From Leptothoe kymatousa TAU-MAC 1615 (GTDB taxonomy: Bacteria > Cyanobacteriota > Cyanobacteriia > Phormidesmidales > Phormidesmidaceae), in assembly GCF_018739865.1 (NCBI RefSeq), contig NZ_JADOER010000016.1, positions 1-64,000 of the forward strand: 64,000 nt of DNA. Direction: 5' to 3'. Position 1 is the stretch's first letter; every line of letters starts with the position of its first letter. This document shows positions 16,438 to 25,801 of this stretch, piece by piece. The notes beneath the pieces are model-generated. The model was not told the origin of the DNA and searched no databases. It saw only the letters and a program-made list of their open reading frames with translations. Both the position numbers and the translations under genes were made by a program.

Positions 16438-19400
16438 TTAGCCCCCCGCAGAGGCACGCTGTAGATTAATTCCCAATACCTGGGTGTAGGCTCCCCGTGC
16501 CTGGGTGACACCAATGGTGCGTTCGGCGGACTCAATCATCGGTCGTCGCAGGCTCACCACAATAAACTGGGCCTGCTGGGCCTGGTGTCGAATCATCTTG
16601 GAAAGACGCTCAACATTGGCACCGTCGAGAAACATGTCGACCTCATCAAAGGCGTAAAACGGCGATGGGCGATAGCGCTGGAGGGCAAAGATGAAACTAA
16701 GGGCGGTGAGGGATTTTTCTCCACCGGACATGGAAGCCAAACGACGGACCGGCTTTCCTTTGGGGTGGGCGACGAGGTTAAGGCCACCATTAAAGGGATC
16801 GGTGGGGTCATCTAGCTGCAGATAGCCATCGCCATCGGACAGCTCCGCAAAAATTGCTTGGAAGTTTTCGTTGACGGCGTCAAATGCTTCTTGAAAGGCG
16901 TGGCGGCGCAGGGTGGTGAAGTTTTCGATGCGCAGCAGCAGTTCGGTACGCTCTTCTTCTAGGGTGGTGAGCTTATTGGTGAGTTCTTCGAGGCGTTCCT
17001 GGGTGCGCTCATACTCTTCTAGGGCCAGCATATTGACGGGCTCCATGGCTTCTAGACGGCGCTGTAAGGATTTGAGCTGCTTTTGCAGGGTTTCGAGGGT
17101 GAGGTCCTCGGGGACTTCGGGCAGGGGGTCTGGCAACTCGGCTTGTTTTACTTCAATGGCAGACTGCAGTTCGTTGAGCTGCTGCTGACGCTCTTGCTGG
17201 GTCTCACTCAGTTTTTGCTGTTGCCACTCTAGCTGCTGGAGCTGGTTGCGCTGGTCCCGTAGCTGGTGCTCTTTGCGATCGCGCTCGACCTTTTCTCCCT
17301 TCAGGGTTTTATCGAGTTCAGCAATGGCGGCCTGGGTAGCGATGATGTCTTCTTTTAGGGTGGCCTGCTGTTTGTTGAGTTCGGTTTGCTGATTGATCTG
17401 CGCTTGCTGCTGCTGGCGGGACTGATCGATGGTTTGCTGGCCAACTTGGATTTTTTCTTGGAGCCGCTGCTGCTGGGCTTCTAGCTCATTTTGCCGCTGC
17501 TGGGCCGCTTGCAGTGCCTGCTGACGAGAGGTTAGCTCGGCTTCTAGCGCCCGCACTTTTCCCTGGGCCTGCTGCCATTCGCTATGGGTTTGGGACTCTT
17601 CTAAGTTAGTGAGTTCCTGGCGTTTTTGCTGCAAGCGGTTTTCTTGATCGGGCAGGGCTTTTTCTAGCTCCTCTAGCCGCTGTTGAGCCGCCGCATATTC
17701 GGTTTGGTATTGCTGTTGCTGCTGTTGTGCTTTTTCGAGGCGCTGTTGCAGTTGCTGGCGTTGCTGCTGGGCCTGGGTGTTTTGCAACTGCTGTTCGCGA
17801 TAGCTTTGGCGCGCCTCTAGCAGCGCCTTAGACTGGGCTTGGACCGCTGCATCGGCCTTAGCGACGGCGCGATCGCAGCCCGCCAAAATCCGATCAATTT
17901 CCTCTAAGCGCTCCCGCAGTGCCTTCGCCTCTGCCGATTCGCCTGGGTCCACCGTGCCAAAGTGCAATCGTCCCTGGCGGCGCAGGCTACCCCCGGTCAT
18001 GGCACCGCTGCTTTCTAGCACCTCGCCATCCAGGGTCACCATGCGAAACTTACCCAAATGGCGGCGGGCATCCCCCAACCGTTCAAACACCACCGTGCCG
18101 CCAAACACAAAGGCAAATACATCGCGATAGACATCGTCGCACTCAATCAGATCCACCGCATAGTCGATAAACCCATCGGGGCGCTCCCACCGGCCGACCT
18201 TTTGCACCCGTGGGGTGCGAATCGCATTTAGCGGCAAAAACGTAGCCCGCCCGGCCCGCTGACGCTTGAGGATATCAATCCCTCGGGAGGCCACACCGTC
18301 ATTATCCACCACCAAATAGCCCAACCGGGCCCCGGCAGCAATTTCCAATGCGGTTTGATATTTGGGATCCACTCGCCCCAACTGAGCCACCAAACCACAA
18401 ATACCCGTGAGGCCACTTTTAACTAGCACTTCCGTCGCCTGGGTGCCGCGAGTTTCCTGCAATGCCTGCTCTTGGGCTTCGAGCTTGTCTAACTCACGCT
18501 GCTTTTCTCGCTGCTCCCGTAGCAAACGCTCGCGGGTTTCCCGCTGCACCTTAAGTTCTTGCTCAGCCGCAGACACCGCCTGGGCCAGCCCTTGAATGGT
18601 CGCTTCAGCCGTCGATAGGGTGGCGGCTTCCTCCTGGGGGGCAGCATTAAATTCCGCTTCTAGGCCTTGGATTGTAGCTGTTTGAGCCGTGATCTGGCTT
18701 TGTAGCTGATTTAGCCGCTCTTGCAGCCGCACCTGCTCTGATCGCTGGGGCTCTAGCACTTGCAGCAAAGATTCGATTTCGCGGCGGAGGTTGGTTTGGG
18801 TTTCTACCCAGGCCTGGGATGCGGATGCGATCGCGCTCGTCGCCTCCCGGCTCTCTTCCACAGCCAGTGCCGCTTTATCCCGATCGGACTGTAGCTGCAC
18901 CAACTCGGTGCCATTCAGGTCCGTCAGCTGTTGCCCCACCGTAGTCAGCTGCTGATTTTGCTGCTGTAGCTCCACCTGGGTGGTCTGCAGCTTTTCTGCC
19001 AGCTCCCGGGTAGATTGCCCCAGCCCTAAAGACTGACGCTCTAACTGGCGAAGTTCGGCTTCCTGGGTAGCCAGCTTCGATTGCAACGCCAAATGCTCAT
19101 CTTCCCCCAGGGCTTTGACCTTAGCGTTCAGGGTTTCTAACTCCTTGGCCGTCACGTCAATCAACGCCACCAACGCTTCCCGCTGCTGCGCCAATTGCTC
19201 CGCTTTTTGTTTCCCCTGCACCAGCTGAGCTTCTAGGGTTTCTGCCTGCTTTTGCTGCTGCCGCCACTCCAAGACGGTCTGCCATTGGGTCTTTTCCTGG
19301 AGCGTGGCCTTCAGCTGCTTATATTTTTCCGCCTTTTTCCGATCCTGATCGAGGCGTTCTAGCTGATCGATTAATTCCCGCTCAACAATGCGAAACCGCT

Positions 19401-20175
19401 CTTCCCGCTCCCGCACCATATCCAGCTTGAGCTTGGCCTGATTAATCTTGCGATCAAAGGACGCCACCCCTGCCAATTCGTCAATAATTTCTCGACGCTC
19501 CCGCGCCTTCATAGAAATAATGCTGGTGACATCCCCCTGGAGCACCACATTGTAGCCCTCGGGATAAATCCGAAACCGCTGTAGCTGCTCGTGCAGCTCC
19601 GTCAGCGTACAGGGCTGACCATTAATAAAGTAGTTAGACGTGTAGGTGCCCTGGGCCGTAATCCGCAGACGCCGAGTCACGCTCCATTCTCGCGGCAAGG
19701 GAACCACATTCCCCTCAGGCTTAGCTCCATTAGCCGCAGCGGCCCCATTAGCAATCGCCCCGTTTTCAGCGGCGGCTACGGCACCGTCCCCTGCATCTGC
19801 CTCGGCACTATCATCCCCGGTAGCAGGCTCAGCCGGAGCCTCTGCACTGTCTGAAGTATTAGAGGAACTAGACTCGCTATCGTCCTCATCCTGCATTAAC
19901 TCAGCGGATACATCACTAATATCAAATGTAGCCGTGACACTGGCTTCCGCCGTAGACCGCCGACTGGCATGATTCTGATTTACCAGGTCTGGCAAGCGCT
20001 CTGCCCGCATGCCTTTGGAACTGGCCAACCCCAAACAAAATAAAAGTGCATCCAGGATGTTCGACTTTCCGGAACCGTTGGGGCCAGAAATAACAGTAAA
20101 ACCCGGTAGCAGAGGAACCTGAGTCGTCCCTCCGAAAGATTTAAAGTGGGAAAGCTCAACTCGTTTTACATGCAC
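16438..20175 (-). CDS. smc: Chromosome segregation ATPase Smc
   Basis: 1245 residues, full length. Walker A GPNGSGKS at 31-38 and the early FKSF block form the N-terminal head half. Two long Gln-rich coiled coils flank a hinge at about 520-660 (GLVAQLGRVDPKYQTALEIA, then GGSLRRQGRLHFG). The C-terminal head has the signature SMSGGEKSLTALSFIFALQR and Walker B FYAFDEVDMFLD. Smc with ScpA/ScpB organises and separates chromosomes. Unusual: an acidic Ala/Glu/Asp/Ser-rich insert at about 92-155 inside the N-terminal head, where most Smc proteins have a short loop. A LexA-like palindrome lies 25 bp upstream of the start. Confidence 0.97.
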   Translation of the reverse strand: MHVKRVELSHFKSFGGTTQVPLLPGFTVISGPNGSGKSNILDALLFCLGLASSKGMRAERLPDLVNQNHASRRSTAEASVTATFDISDVSAELMQDEDDSESSSSNTSDSAEAPAEPATGDDSAEADAGDGAVAAAENGAIANGAAAANGAKPEGNVVPLPREWSVTRRLRITAQGTYTSNYFINGQPCTLTELHEQLQRFRIYPEGYNVVLQGDVTSIISMKARERREIIDELAGVASFDRKINQAKLKLDMVREREERFRIVERELIDQLERLDQDRKKAEKYKQLKATLQEKTQWQTVLEWRQQQKQAETLEAQLVQGKQKAEQLAQQREALVALIDVTAKELETLNAKVKALGEDEHLALQSKLATQEAELRQLERQSLGLGQSTRELAEKLQTTQVELQQQNQQLTTVGQQLTDLNGTELVQLQSDRDKAALAVEESREATSAIASASQAWVETQTNLRREIESLLQVLEPQRSEQVRLQERLNQLQSQITAQTATIQGLEAEFNAAPQEEAATLSTAEATIQGLAQAVSAAEQELKVQRETRERLLREQREKQRELDKLEAQEQALQETRGTQATEVLVKSGLTGICGLVAQLGRVDPKYQTALEIAAGARLGYLVVDNDGVASRGIDILKRQRAGRATFLPLNAIRTPRVQKVGRWERPDGFIDYAVDLIECDDVYRDVFAFVFGGTVVFERLGDARRHLGKFRMVTLDGEVLESSGAMTGGSLRRQGRLHFGTVDPGESAEAKALRERLEEIDRILAGCDRAVAKADAAVQAQSKALLEARQSYREQQLQNTQAQQQRQQLQQRLEKAQQQQQQYQTEYAAAQQRLEELEKALPDQENRLQQKRQELTNLEESQTHSEWQQAQGKVRALEAELTSRQQALQAAQQRQNELEAQQQRLQEKIQVGQQTIDQSRQQQQAQINQQTELNKQQATLKEDIIATQAAIAELDKTLKGEKVERDRKEHQLRDQRNQLQQLEWQQQKLSETQQERQQQLNELQSAIEVKQAELPDPLPEVPEDLTLETLQKQLKSLQRRLEAMEPVNMLALEEYERTQERLEELTNKLTTLEEERTELLLRIENFTTLRRHAFQEAFDAVNENFQAIFAELSDGDGYLQLDDPTDPFNGGLNLVAHPKGKPVRRLASMSGGEKSLTALSFIFALQRYRPSPFYAFDEVDMFLDGANVERLSKMIRHQAQQAQFIVVSLRRPMIESAERTIGVTQARGAYTQVLGINLQRASAGG

Positions 20176-20504
20176 AAAGCAAACGCACCCGAACTAGTGC
20201 GTACAAGTGTACTTAAACCATAGCATTTGCATCCTATTCAACACCAGTGCCCACCGAAATTCGCAGCCACTGAAAGTGAATAGTGCATGTCAACCCGCAA
20301 GAAATGGTAGATCAATCAACGAACCAATGATGTATTTTCACCGTCGTTCTAGGACAGGTAAAGATTTAGTGATTTAACTCGCCAGACTTAAGTTTGCCAG
20401 ATTTTGTTGAAAGCGCAAGCAACCGTTATCCAATTTCCAGATTTGCCTCCCTGCATACAGCAGCCCTGGGGATGGTCGTAAAATAATGAATAGTTAAATC
20501 ACTC
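20176..20504. other. Divergent intergenic region between smc and the YqgF-like gene
   Basis: 329 bp holding the promoters of two divergent genes. A short inverted pair (CGCAC with GTGCG, 20184-20201) adjoins the LexA-like box. Nothing else was recognised. Confidence 0.5.
20200..20213 (-). promoter_or_regulatory. Candidate LexA (SOS) box upstream of smc
   Basis: Read on the minus strand the site is AGTACACTTGTACG. It matches every position of the cyanobacterial LexA consensus as I recall it (RGTACNNNDGTWCB). It lies 25 bp upstream of the smc start codon, where a repressor would block transcription or initiation. Confidence 0.5.
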
Positions 20505-20981
20505 GTGTTTTATAACGTCTCTATAAAAGTCAGCTCTGTGACCTCTACTGTTTTTTCCAAGCTATCGCAGCCAGTCATTTTAGGCTTTGATCCAGGTCGT
20601 AATAAGTGTGGTTTAGCCATTTTGGGAGTAGATCGTTCTCTGTGTTACCACGAGGTGATCGCATCGGAAGATGTGGTTGAGCATATTGAAACGTTGCGCC
20701 AGACCTATCCCATCTCGTTGATCGTCATGGGCGATCAGACCGGGGCCAAACTTTGGAAGCAGGAGCTTTCCCGCCTACACGAGGGGCCGAATATTATTTT
20801 GGTGGATGAACGCTACAGCAGCCTGGAAGCGCGCGATCGCTACTGGGAAATGTTTCCACCCAAGGGTTTGAACCGCCTCTTACCCCAAAGCATGCGCAGC
20901 ATTCCCCGGCCCATCGACGATATCGTCGCCATCTTGCTAATCGAACGCTACCTCAACAAACTGACCGAAGTCAGCATCTAA
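20505..20981 (+). CDS. YqgF/RuvX-like RNase H-fold nuclease
   Basis: 158 residues from a GTG at 20505; a second in-frame GTG at 20538 is equally possible. RNase H-fold acidic residues sit in VILGFDPGRNKCGLAI, LVDERYSSLEARDRYW and PRPIDDIVAILLIERYL, the pattern of the cyanobacterial YqgF-related family. These proteins are annotated as putative pre-16S rRNA processing nucleases or Holliday-junction resolvases. It is divergent from smc and converges on mlaE with a 9-bp gap. Confidence 0.85.
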   Translation: MFYNVSIKVSSVTSTVFSKLSQPVILGFDPGRNKCGLAILGVDRSLCYHEVIASEDVVEHIETLRQTYPISLIVMGDQTGAKLWKQELSRLHEGPNIILVDERYSSLEARDRYWEMFPPKGLNRLLPQSMRSIPRPIDDIVAILLIERYLNKLTEVSI

Positions 20982-20990
20982 ATCCCACCA

Positions 20991-21776
20991 TCAAAAGTTC
21001 AAAGCTGAACTTTGAAACATCAGCCAAGACAAGAAAAAATTACTAATAAAAATCGCCAGCAATGCCGTCACGACCGCCGTCGTCGTCGATTGCCCCACCC
21101 CTTTAGCACCGCCGGTGGTGGTCAGCCCCCAGCTAGAACCAATAATGGCAATCAGGGTGCCAAATACTAGGGCCTTGATCATGGCACTCACCAGGTCCCA
21201 CACATCCATAAACACCCGAGCCGAGTCGAGAAAAACAGTCTGGGAAATATCAAACATCGTGGTCGTAATCAGCAAACCACCGGTCATTCCCGTAATAAAC
21301 GACAAAATTGTCAGCAACGGCAGCATCAGAGCGCAGGCCACCACCCGGGGCAATACCAAATAATCCACCGGATCCGTTTTTAGCAACTGCAGCGCATCAA
21401 TTTGCTCGGTCACCTGCATGGTGCCAATTTCAGCCGCAAAAGCCGACCCCACCCGCCCGGCAATAATCACCGCCGTCAAAACCGGTGCCAGCTCCCGAGC
21501 CAGCGTCAGCGCCAGCACCCCACCCACAGCGGTACTGGCGCCAAAATTAATAAACTCGCGGGTGACCTGAATGGTAAACACCATGCCCACAAAACTGGCC
21601 GTCACCAGCGTAATCAGCAACGACTCCGGACCAACCGCCGCCATTTGCTCCATGGTGTTGCGCCGATGGAGGGGTCGCGTCAATAGATGCACAACCACTT
21701 GGCCACCTAGAAGAATAGCAGCCAATAAACGCTGCCCCCATTTCACCAAACTCAACGTAGAAAATACGGCGGCCAA
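20991..21776 (-). CDS. mlaE: MlaE-family ABC transporter permease
   Basis: 261 residues with five to six membrane segments and the MlaE/YrbE blocks SFVGMVFTIQVTREF, LARELAPVLTAVIIAGRVGS, EIGTMQVTEQIDALQLLKTD and GTLIAIIGSSWGLTTTGGAK, then GVGQSTTTAVV. With an ATPase and an MCE-domain protein it moves phospholipids between membranes. The start is a TTG at 21776, supported by GAAGGAGC about ten bases upstream; no suitable ATG exists. Partner genes are not adjacent in this window. Confidence 0.93.
   Translation of the reverse strand: MAAVFSTLSLVKWGQRLLAAILLGGQVVVHLLTRPLHRRNTMEQMAAVGPESLLITLVTASFVGMVFTIQVTREFINFGASTAVGGVLALTLARELAPVLTAVIIAGRVGSAFAAEIGTMQVTEQIDALQLLKTDPVDYLVLPRVVACALMLPLLTILSFITGMTGGLLITTTMFDISQTVFLDSARVFMDVWDLVSAMIKALVFGTLIAIIGSSWGLTTTGGAKGVGQSTTTAVVTALLAIFISNFFLSWLMFQSSALNF
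20994..21013. terminator. Hairpin between convergent YqgF-like and mlaE genes
   Basis: A perfect 8-bp stem (AAAGTTCA with TGAACTTT, loop AAGC) overlaps the last codons of mlaE in a convergent junction. Short and AT-rich, without a T-run; a weak bidirectional terminator is possible. Confidence 0.35.
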
Positions 21777-22246
21777 AAGAAAGTGCTCCTTCGCGAACTA
21801 TGAGATTTAGGGCAAGGCGCATACACAAAAATAAAATCCCAAACCAGACTCCGTTAAGTAACGGCCTCCCCTTAAGTTAGGAGATGCCGTAGGCTGAGGG
21901 GCTTGATCACTTGCGCCAACGACCGCAGCCCCTCCCTGAGCATTGCCCCTTACTAAGGGCAACCAAATATTGCCAACCCTTACAGCAGTATCTGCTTCCA
22001 TTGCGCATCTCTAATAGGGCAACCACGACAGCAAACAAGCCACGCTTTACCAAACGACACTCTACGTATAGTAATCGGTAGCTAAATGGTGTGATGATTT
22101 AATGGTTAGTAAAGGTTGCCTGCCAAATGCTCTGTAATTTTATGAAAATTTAAGATTTCTCAAGTTGCCGTCCTTTTCAAACTATTCCGCCTATGGTTGG
22201 GGTGGTTCCTTACGCCCATTTGGTCACAACGTGGCAGGAGGTATAA
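21777..22246. other. Intergenic region before a small membrane-protein gene
   Basis: 470 bp. Minus-strand frames here (for example 21807-22001) have no recognisable domain and low-quality composition. It presumably carries divergent promoters. Confidence 0.4.
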
Positions 22247-22525
22247 ATGGGCTTTCAACTTTTCAGTTCTTTGGCCTTAACGTTAGTCATTTGCTTTATG
22301 CTGCCAGCCATTGTTGTTGGCGTAGCATTTGGCGCACTAACCTTGGGTGCGTGGTCACCCCTATCAGCCATCAGTGAACTAGGCCGGTCGCATTTAGCCG
22401 ATTTTTTAATCACCTTTGGTGCTGGCAATTTAGGGCACGGTATCGTAGTTATATGCCTTACCATCAGCATCGTAGGCGGCATGTTTGAAATGTTTACCTT
22501 CTACAAATATATCTATCTCAAGTAG
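22247..22525 (+). CDS. Small membrane protein, unknown function
   Basis: 92 residues. A perfect AGGAGG ribosome site at 22236-22241 lies five bases before the ATG and fixes the start. Two or three hydrophobic segments are visible (LALTLVICFMLPAIVVGVAF and GIVVICLTISIVGGMFEMF). Its length and two-helix design fit a single-domain inner-membrane protein, but I do not recognise the family. Confidence 0.75.
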   Translation: MGFQLFSSLALTLVICFMLPAIVVGVAFGALTLGAWSPLSAISELGRSHLADFLITFGAGNLGHGIVVICLTISIVGGMFEMFTFYKYIYLK

Positions 22526-22593
22526 GCTGATAAGAATTTACTCCCGTGGCCAAGGGCAATTCCCTGTCATTTCGTCGAATCGTCAATATCTTG

Positions 22594-22622
22594 TTGACAC
22601 AATATAAAGAAAAGTATCTATG
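22594..22622 (+). promoter_or_regulatory. Candidate promoter of the M16 peptidase pair
   Basis: A perfect -35 TTGACA (22594-22599) is followed after 17 bp by TCTATG, with the better -10-like TATCTA overlapping at 15 bp. It lies about 30 bp upstream of the ATG at 22652, so the leader would be short. Confidence 0.35.
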
Positions 22623-22651
22623 CTGGTAACGGTATTTTGCGCTGAGGTGAT

Positions 22652-24232
22652 ATGGGCGTAACTCCGTCAGCTAGGTCTAAAGCTATGTGGTTGTGGACAG
22701 TAGTTCTGTCAGTTTCACTATGGTTGGGATTCAGCCAACCGACATGGGCACAGCAATCTACTCTGGTCACGCCAGAACAAATTGCCGCCGATCAAACCAA
22801 TTCTATTCAGCCTTATCTCGACCGGGTAGCCAACGGCGTCAGCGAGTTTACGCTGGACAATGGCATGAAGTTTATCGTTCTAGAACGACACCAGGCACCG
22901 GTCGTCTCCATGATGCTGCATGCCAAAGTCGGGGCGGTCAATGAGGCCGATGGTCAAACTGGCGTCGCCCACTATCTAGAGCATTTAGCCTTCAAAGGCA
23001 CAACCAAAATCGGCACCAATGACTATCGCTCAGAAGAGCCCCTGCTACAGGAAATGGATGTGGTGTTCGATCAGCTCATGGCCGCTGAACAAGCGGAGGA
23101 TGAGGAACAAATAGCCGCATTACAAGCCCAGTTTGCAGACCTCCAAGCCCAGGCATCAAACTACGTCGATCAAAATAAATTTGGCCAAATTATTGAACAA
23201 TCAGGCGGTCGTGGCCTTAATGCCACCACATCTGCCGATGCCACCCGTTATTTCTACAGCCTGCCCTCCAATAAGCTAGAGCTGTGGATGTCTCTAGAAT
23301 CGGAACGCTTTATCGACCCTGTCTTCCGCGAATTCTACAAAGAAAAGGAAGTCATCCTCGAAGAACGGCGGATGCGCGTGGACAACTCCCCCATTGGCCA
23401 AATTGTTGAAAAATTCCTGGAGGTATCCTTTGACGAGCATCCCTATCGCCGTCCCGTCATCGGTTACCAAGACGATTTACGCACCGCTACCCGCGAAGAA
23501 GTTTCTGACTTTTTCGACGCCTACTATGGACCGAGCAACCTTATTGCCGCTGTAGTGGGGGATGTTGACCCTGATAATGTCAAAGCGTTAGCCGAAACTT
23601 ACTTTGGTCGGATTCAATCCCGCAGTTTGCCCCCTGAGGTCACCGTTCAAGAACCACCGCAAACGGAACCAAAAGCTTTTGAGCTCACACTACCCAGCCA
23701 ACCCTGGTATTTAGAAGGCTTCCACCGACCTGGCATTAATCACCCAGACCATGTGGTCTATTCCATGATTGAAAGCATCCTAGTGGGTGGGCGGACATCA
23801 CGCATGTATCAAGACATGGTGGAAACCTCCCAGGTAGCGCTCAACATTGGCAGTGCCAATGGCTTCCCTGGCGACCTCTATGACAATATCCTGTTGCTAT
23901 ATGCGCTCACAGCCCCCGGCCACACTGTAGATGAGTTGGGAGAACGCATGGATACCCTACTCACCCAGCTTAGGGAAGAACCCGTCACCGCAACGGAGCT
24001 AGAACGGGTGAAAACTCAGGCTCGGGCATCTCTGCTACGCAGCCTGGATTCGAACTCGGGTATGGCCAGTCTGCTCACCGAATATGAAGCTAAAACCAAC
24101 GATTGGCGCAATGTGTTTGAAGAACTCAAGGCCATTGAAGCCGTGACGGCGGAAGATGTACAGCGCGTCGCTAAAGCAACCTTTGAGCCCAGCAATCGCA
24201 CCGTTGGTAAACTGCTATCGGCAGAATCTTGA
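22652..24232 (+). CDS. M16 family zinc metallopeptidase, catalytic subunit
   Basis: 526 residues with a signal peptide at about 10-33 (MWLWTVVLSVSLWLGFSQP, cleavage near TWAQ). The inverted zinc motif HYLEH is at 107-111 (His107, Glu110, His111), followed by KLELWMSLESERF, which supplies the third ligand. A middle domain contains VGDVDPDNVKALAETYFGRI. M16 peptidases degrade peptides in a clamshell; the signal peptide places this one in the periplasm or thylakoid lumen. An insert at about 125-185 is Gln/Ala-rich and helical. Paired with a second M16 gene lacking HxxEH, as in heterodimeric M16B enzymes. Confidence 0.93.
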   Translation: MGVTPSARSKAMWLWTVVLSVSLWLGFSQPTWAQQSTLVTPEQIAADQTNSIQPYLDRVANGVSEFTLDNGMKFIVLERHQAPVVSMMLHAKVGAVNEADGQTGVAHYLEHLAFKGTTKIGTNDYRSEEPLLQEMDVVFDQLMAAEQAEDEEQIAALQAQFADLQAQASNYVDQNKFGQIIEQSGGRGLNATTSADATRYFYSLPSNKLELWMSLESERFIDPVFREFYKEKEVILEERRMRVDNSPIGQIVEKFLEVSFDEHPYRRPVIGYQDDLRTATREEVSDFFDAYYGPSNLIAAVVGDVDPDNVKALAETYFGRIQSRSLPPEVTVQEPPQTEPKAFELTLPSQPWYLEGFHRPGINHPDHVVYSMIESILVGGRTSRMYQDMVETSQVALNIGSANGFPGDLYDNILLLYALTAPGHTVDELGERMDTLLTQLREEPVTATELERVKTQARASLLRSLDSNSGMASLLTEYEAKTNDWRNVFEELKAIEAVTAEDVQRVAKATFEPSNRTVGKLLSAES

Positions 24233-24309
24233 TTCATTTTGCGGGTTTTCGCCCCTTGGAGGGCCATTCCCAACCTAACGCCTATTCCCTATTCGCCCGA
24301 AACTCTTCT

Positions 24310-25791
24310 ATGTTCTGGTTTTCCAAACGTCGTCTGACCACAGGCTTTTTCCTGGCCATGGCCACCCTCGGGTTGGTCCTCACCTTGGGATGGAATAAAC
24401 CCGCCAATGCGGTTACCGCTCGCCATTACACCGATCTAGAATTTTCCCCCCTCGGGGAAATTCAGATTCCTGACTTTGAGCGCTATGAGCTCCCCAATGG
24501 CATGGTGGTGTACTTAATGGAGCAACACGACCTGCCGTTGATCAGTGGCACCGCCACCTTTAAGGCGGGAGAGTTTATGGAACCAGCTAACAAAACAGGG
24601 TTAGCCGCCATCATGGGCGAAGCGATGCGGACGGGCGGCACCACCAGCTACACCCCAGAAGCGCTAAATCAATTTTTAGAACAGCGAGCTGCAGCTGTAG
24701 AATCCAGCGTCGGTAGCACCAGCGGTAGTGCCAGCTTTAGCTCCCTCAGTGAAGACCTCTCGGATGTCTTTTCGATTTTTGCAGAGGTGATTCAACAGCC
24801 CGCCTTTGCCTCAGAAAAAATTGACCTCATTAAAGGTCAATACCGAGGCAGCATTGCCCGACGCAATGACGACCCAGATGAAGTCGCTACCCGTGAGTTT
24901 CGCAAGCTGATCTACGGTGACGAAAGTCCCTTCGCCCGCACCGTAGAGTATGCCGACATCGACAATATTTCTCGCCAGGACGTGGTGAGCTTTTATGAAA
25001 CTGCGATCCAGCCGCGGGGGACAATTTTAGGCATTAGCGGAGATTTTGACTCGACCCAAATGAAGGCTCTGATTGAAGAGTTTTTTGCTGACTGGGCTCC
25101 CTCTGTGCGGGCAAAGGCCAATGTAGACATTCCCCAGGTAGACCAAAAAACCAATGGCCTATATACCATAAATCAACCTCAGCTCACCCAAAGCTATATT
25201 CATATTGGACATTTAGGTGGTCGGTTAGATAACCCTGACCATGGACCCATGGTGATTTTGAATGAGGTGCTCAATGGTTTTGGCGGTCGTTTATTTAACG
25301 ATATTCGCTCGCGCCAGGGTCTAGCCTATGTGGTTTACGCATTTTGGAGTCCTCGCTACGACCATCCTGGTTTATTTATTGGCGGTGGCCAAACGCGCTC
25401 TGAAGCGACGGTGCCGTTCATTCAAACCATGTATAAGGAAATTCAGCGGGTCCGCCAGGAACCGATCACCGAAGCGGAGCTGCAATTTGCTAAGGATGCG
25501 GTGCTCAATAGCTTTGTGTTTAACTTTGCCACGCCAGAACAAACCCTATCGCGGCTGATTCGCTATGAGTATTATGGCTATCCAGAGGACTTTGTTTTTC
25601 AGTTTCAAAAAGCAGTGGAGTCCACGACGGTTGAGCAAGTTTTAGCAGCAGCCCAACGAAATCTGAAGCCCAGTGACTTTGTCACTGTGGTCGTGGGTAA
25701 TTTAGATGCGATCGATCCGAATTTAGGCACTCTGGCAGAGGAAGTGAAAATCACCCCCATTGATATCACCATTCCAGAGCCTGCGGTATGA
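24310..25791 (+). CDS. M16 family peptidase, non-catalytic partner
   Basis: 493 residues from the ATG at 24310; an upstream TTG at 24229 overlapping the previous stop would add 27 residues of poor signal quality. A signal peptide follows the start (LTTGFFLAMATLGLVLTLGW, ending near ANA). The M16 fold is clear (YELPNGMVVYLMEQHDLPLI, then LNEVLNGFGGRLFNDIRSRQ and GLAYVVYAFW). The zinc motif is replaced by AAIMGEAMRTGG, so the subunit should be inactive. The C-terminal R/Y substrate-binding block is present. Cotranscribed with the catalytic partner. Confidence 0.9.
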   Translation: MFWFSKRRLTTGFFLAMATLGLVLTLGWNKPANAVTARHYTDLEFSPLGEIQIPDFERYELPNGMVVYLMEQHDLPLISGTATFKAGEFMEPANKTGLAAIMGEAMRTGGTTSYTPEALNQFLEQRAAAVESSVGSTSGSASFSSLSEDLSDVFSIFAEVIQQPAFASEKIDLIKGQYRGSIARRNDDPDEVATREFRKLIYGDESPFARTVEYADIDNISRQDVVSFYETAIQPRGTILGISGDFDSTQMKALIEEFFADWAPSVRAKANVDIPQVDQKTNGLYTINQPQLTQSYIHIGHLGGRLDNPDHGPMVILNEVLNGFGGRLFNDIRSRQGLAYVVYAFWSPRYDHPGLFIGGGQTRSEATVPFIQTMYKEIQRVRQEPITEAELQFAKDAVLNSFVFNFATPEQTLSRLIRYEYYGYPEDFVFQFQKAVESTTVEQVLAAAQRNLKPSDFVTVVVGNLDAIDPNLGTLAEEVKITPIDITIPEPAV

Positions 25792-25801
25792 GAGGAGAGC
25801 C

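Noticed and set aside
16585..19972. Several plus-strand frames across smc
   Set aside because: They are opposite-strand shadows of the long Gln-rich coiled coils.
21807..22001. A 64-residue minus-strand frame upstream of mlaE
   Set aside because: No domain or signal; more likely leader sequence.
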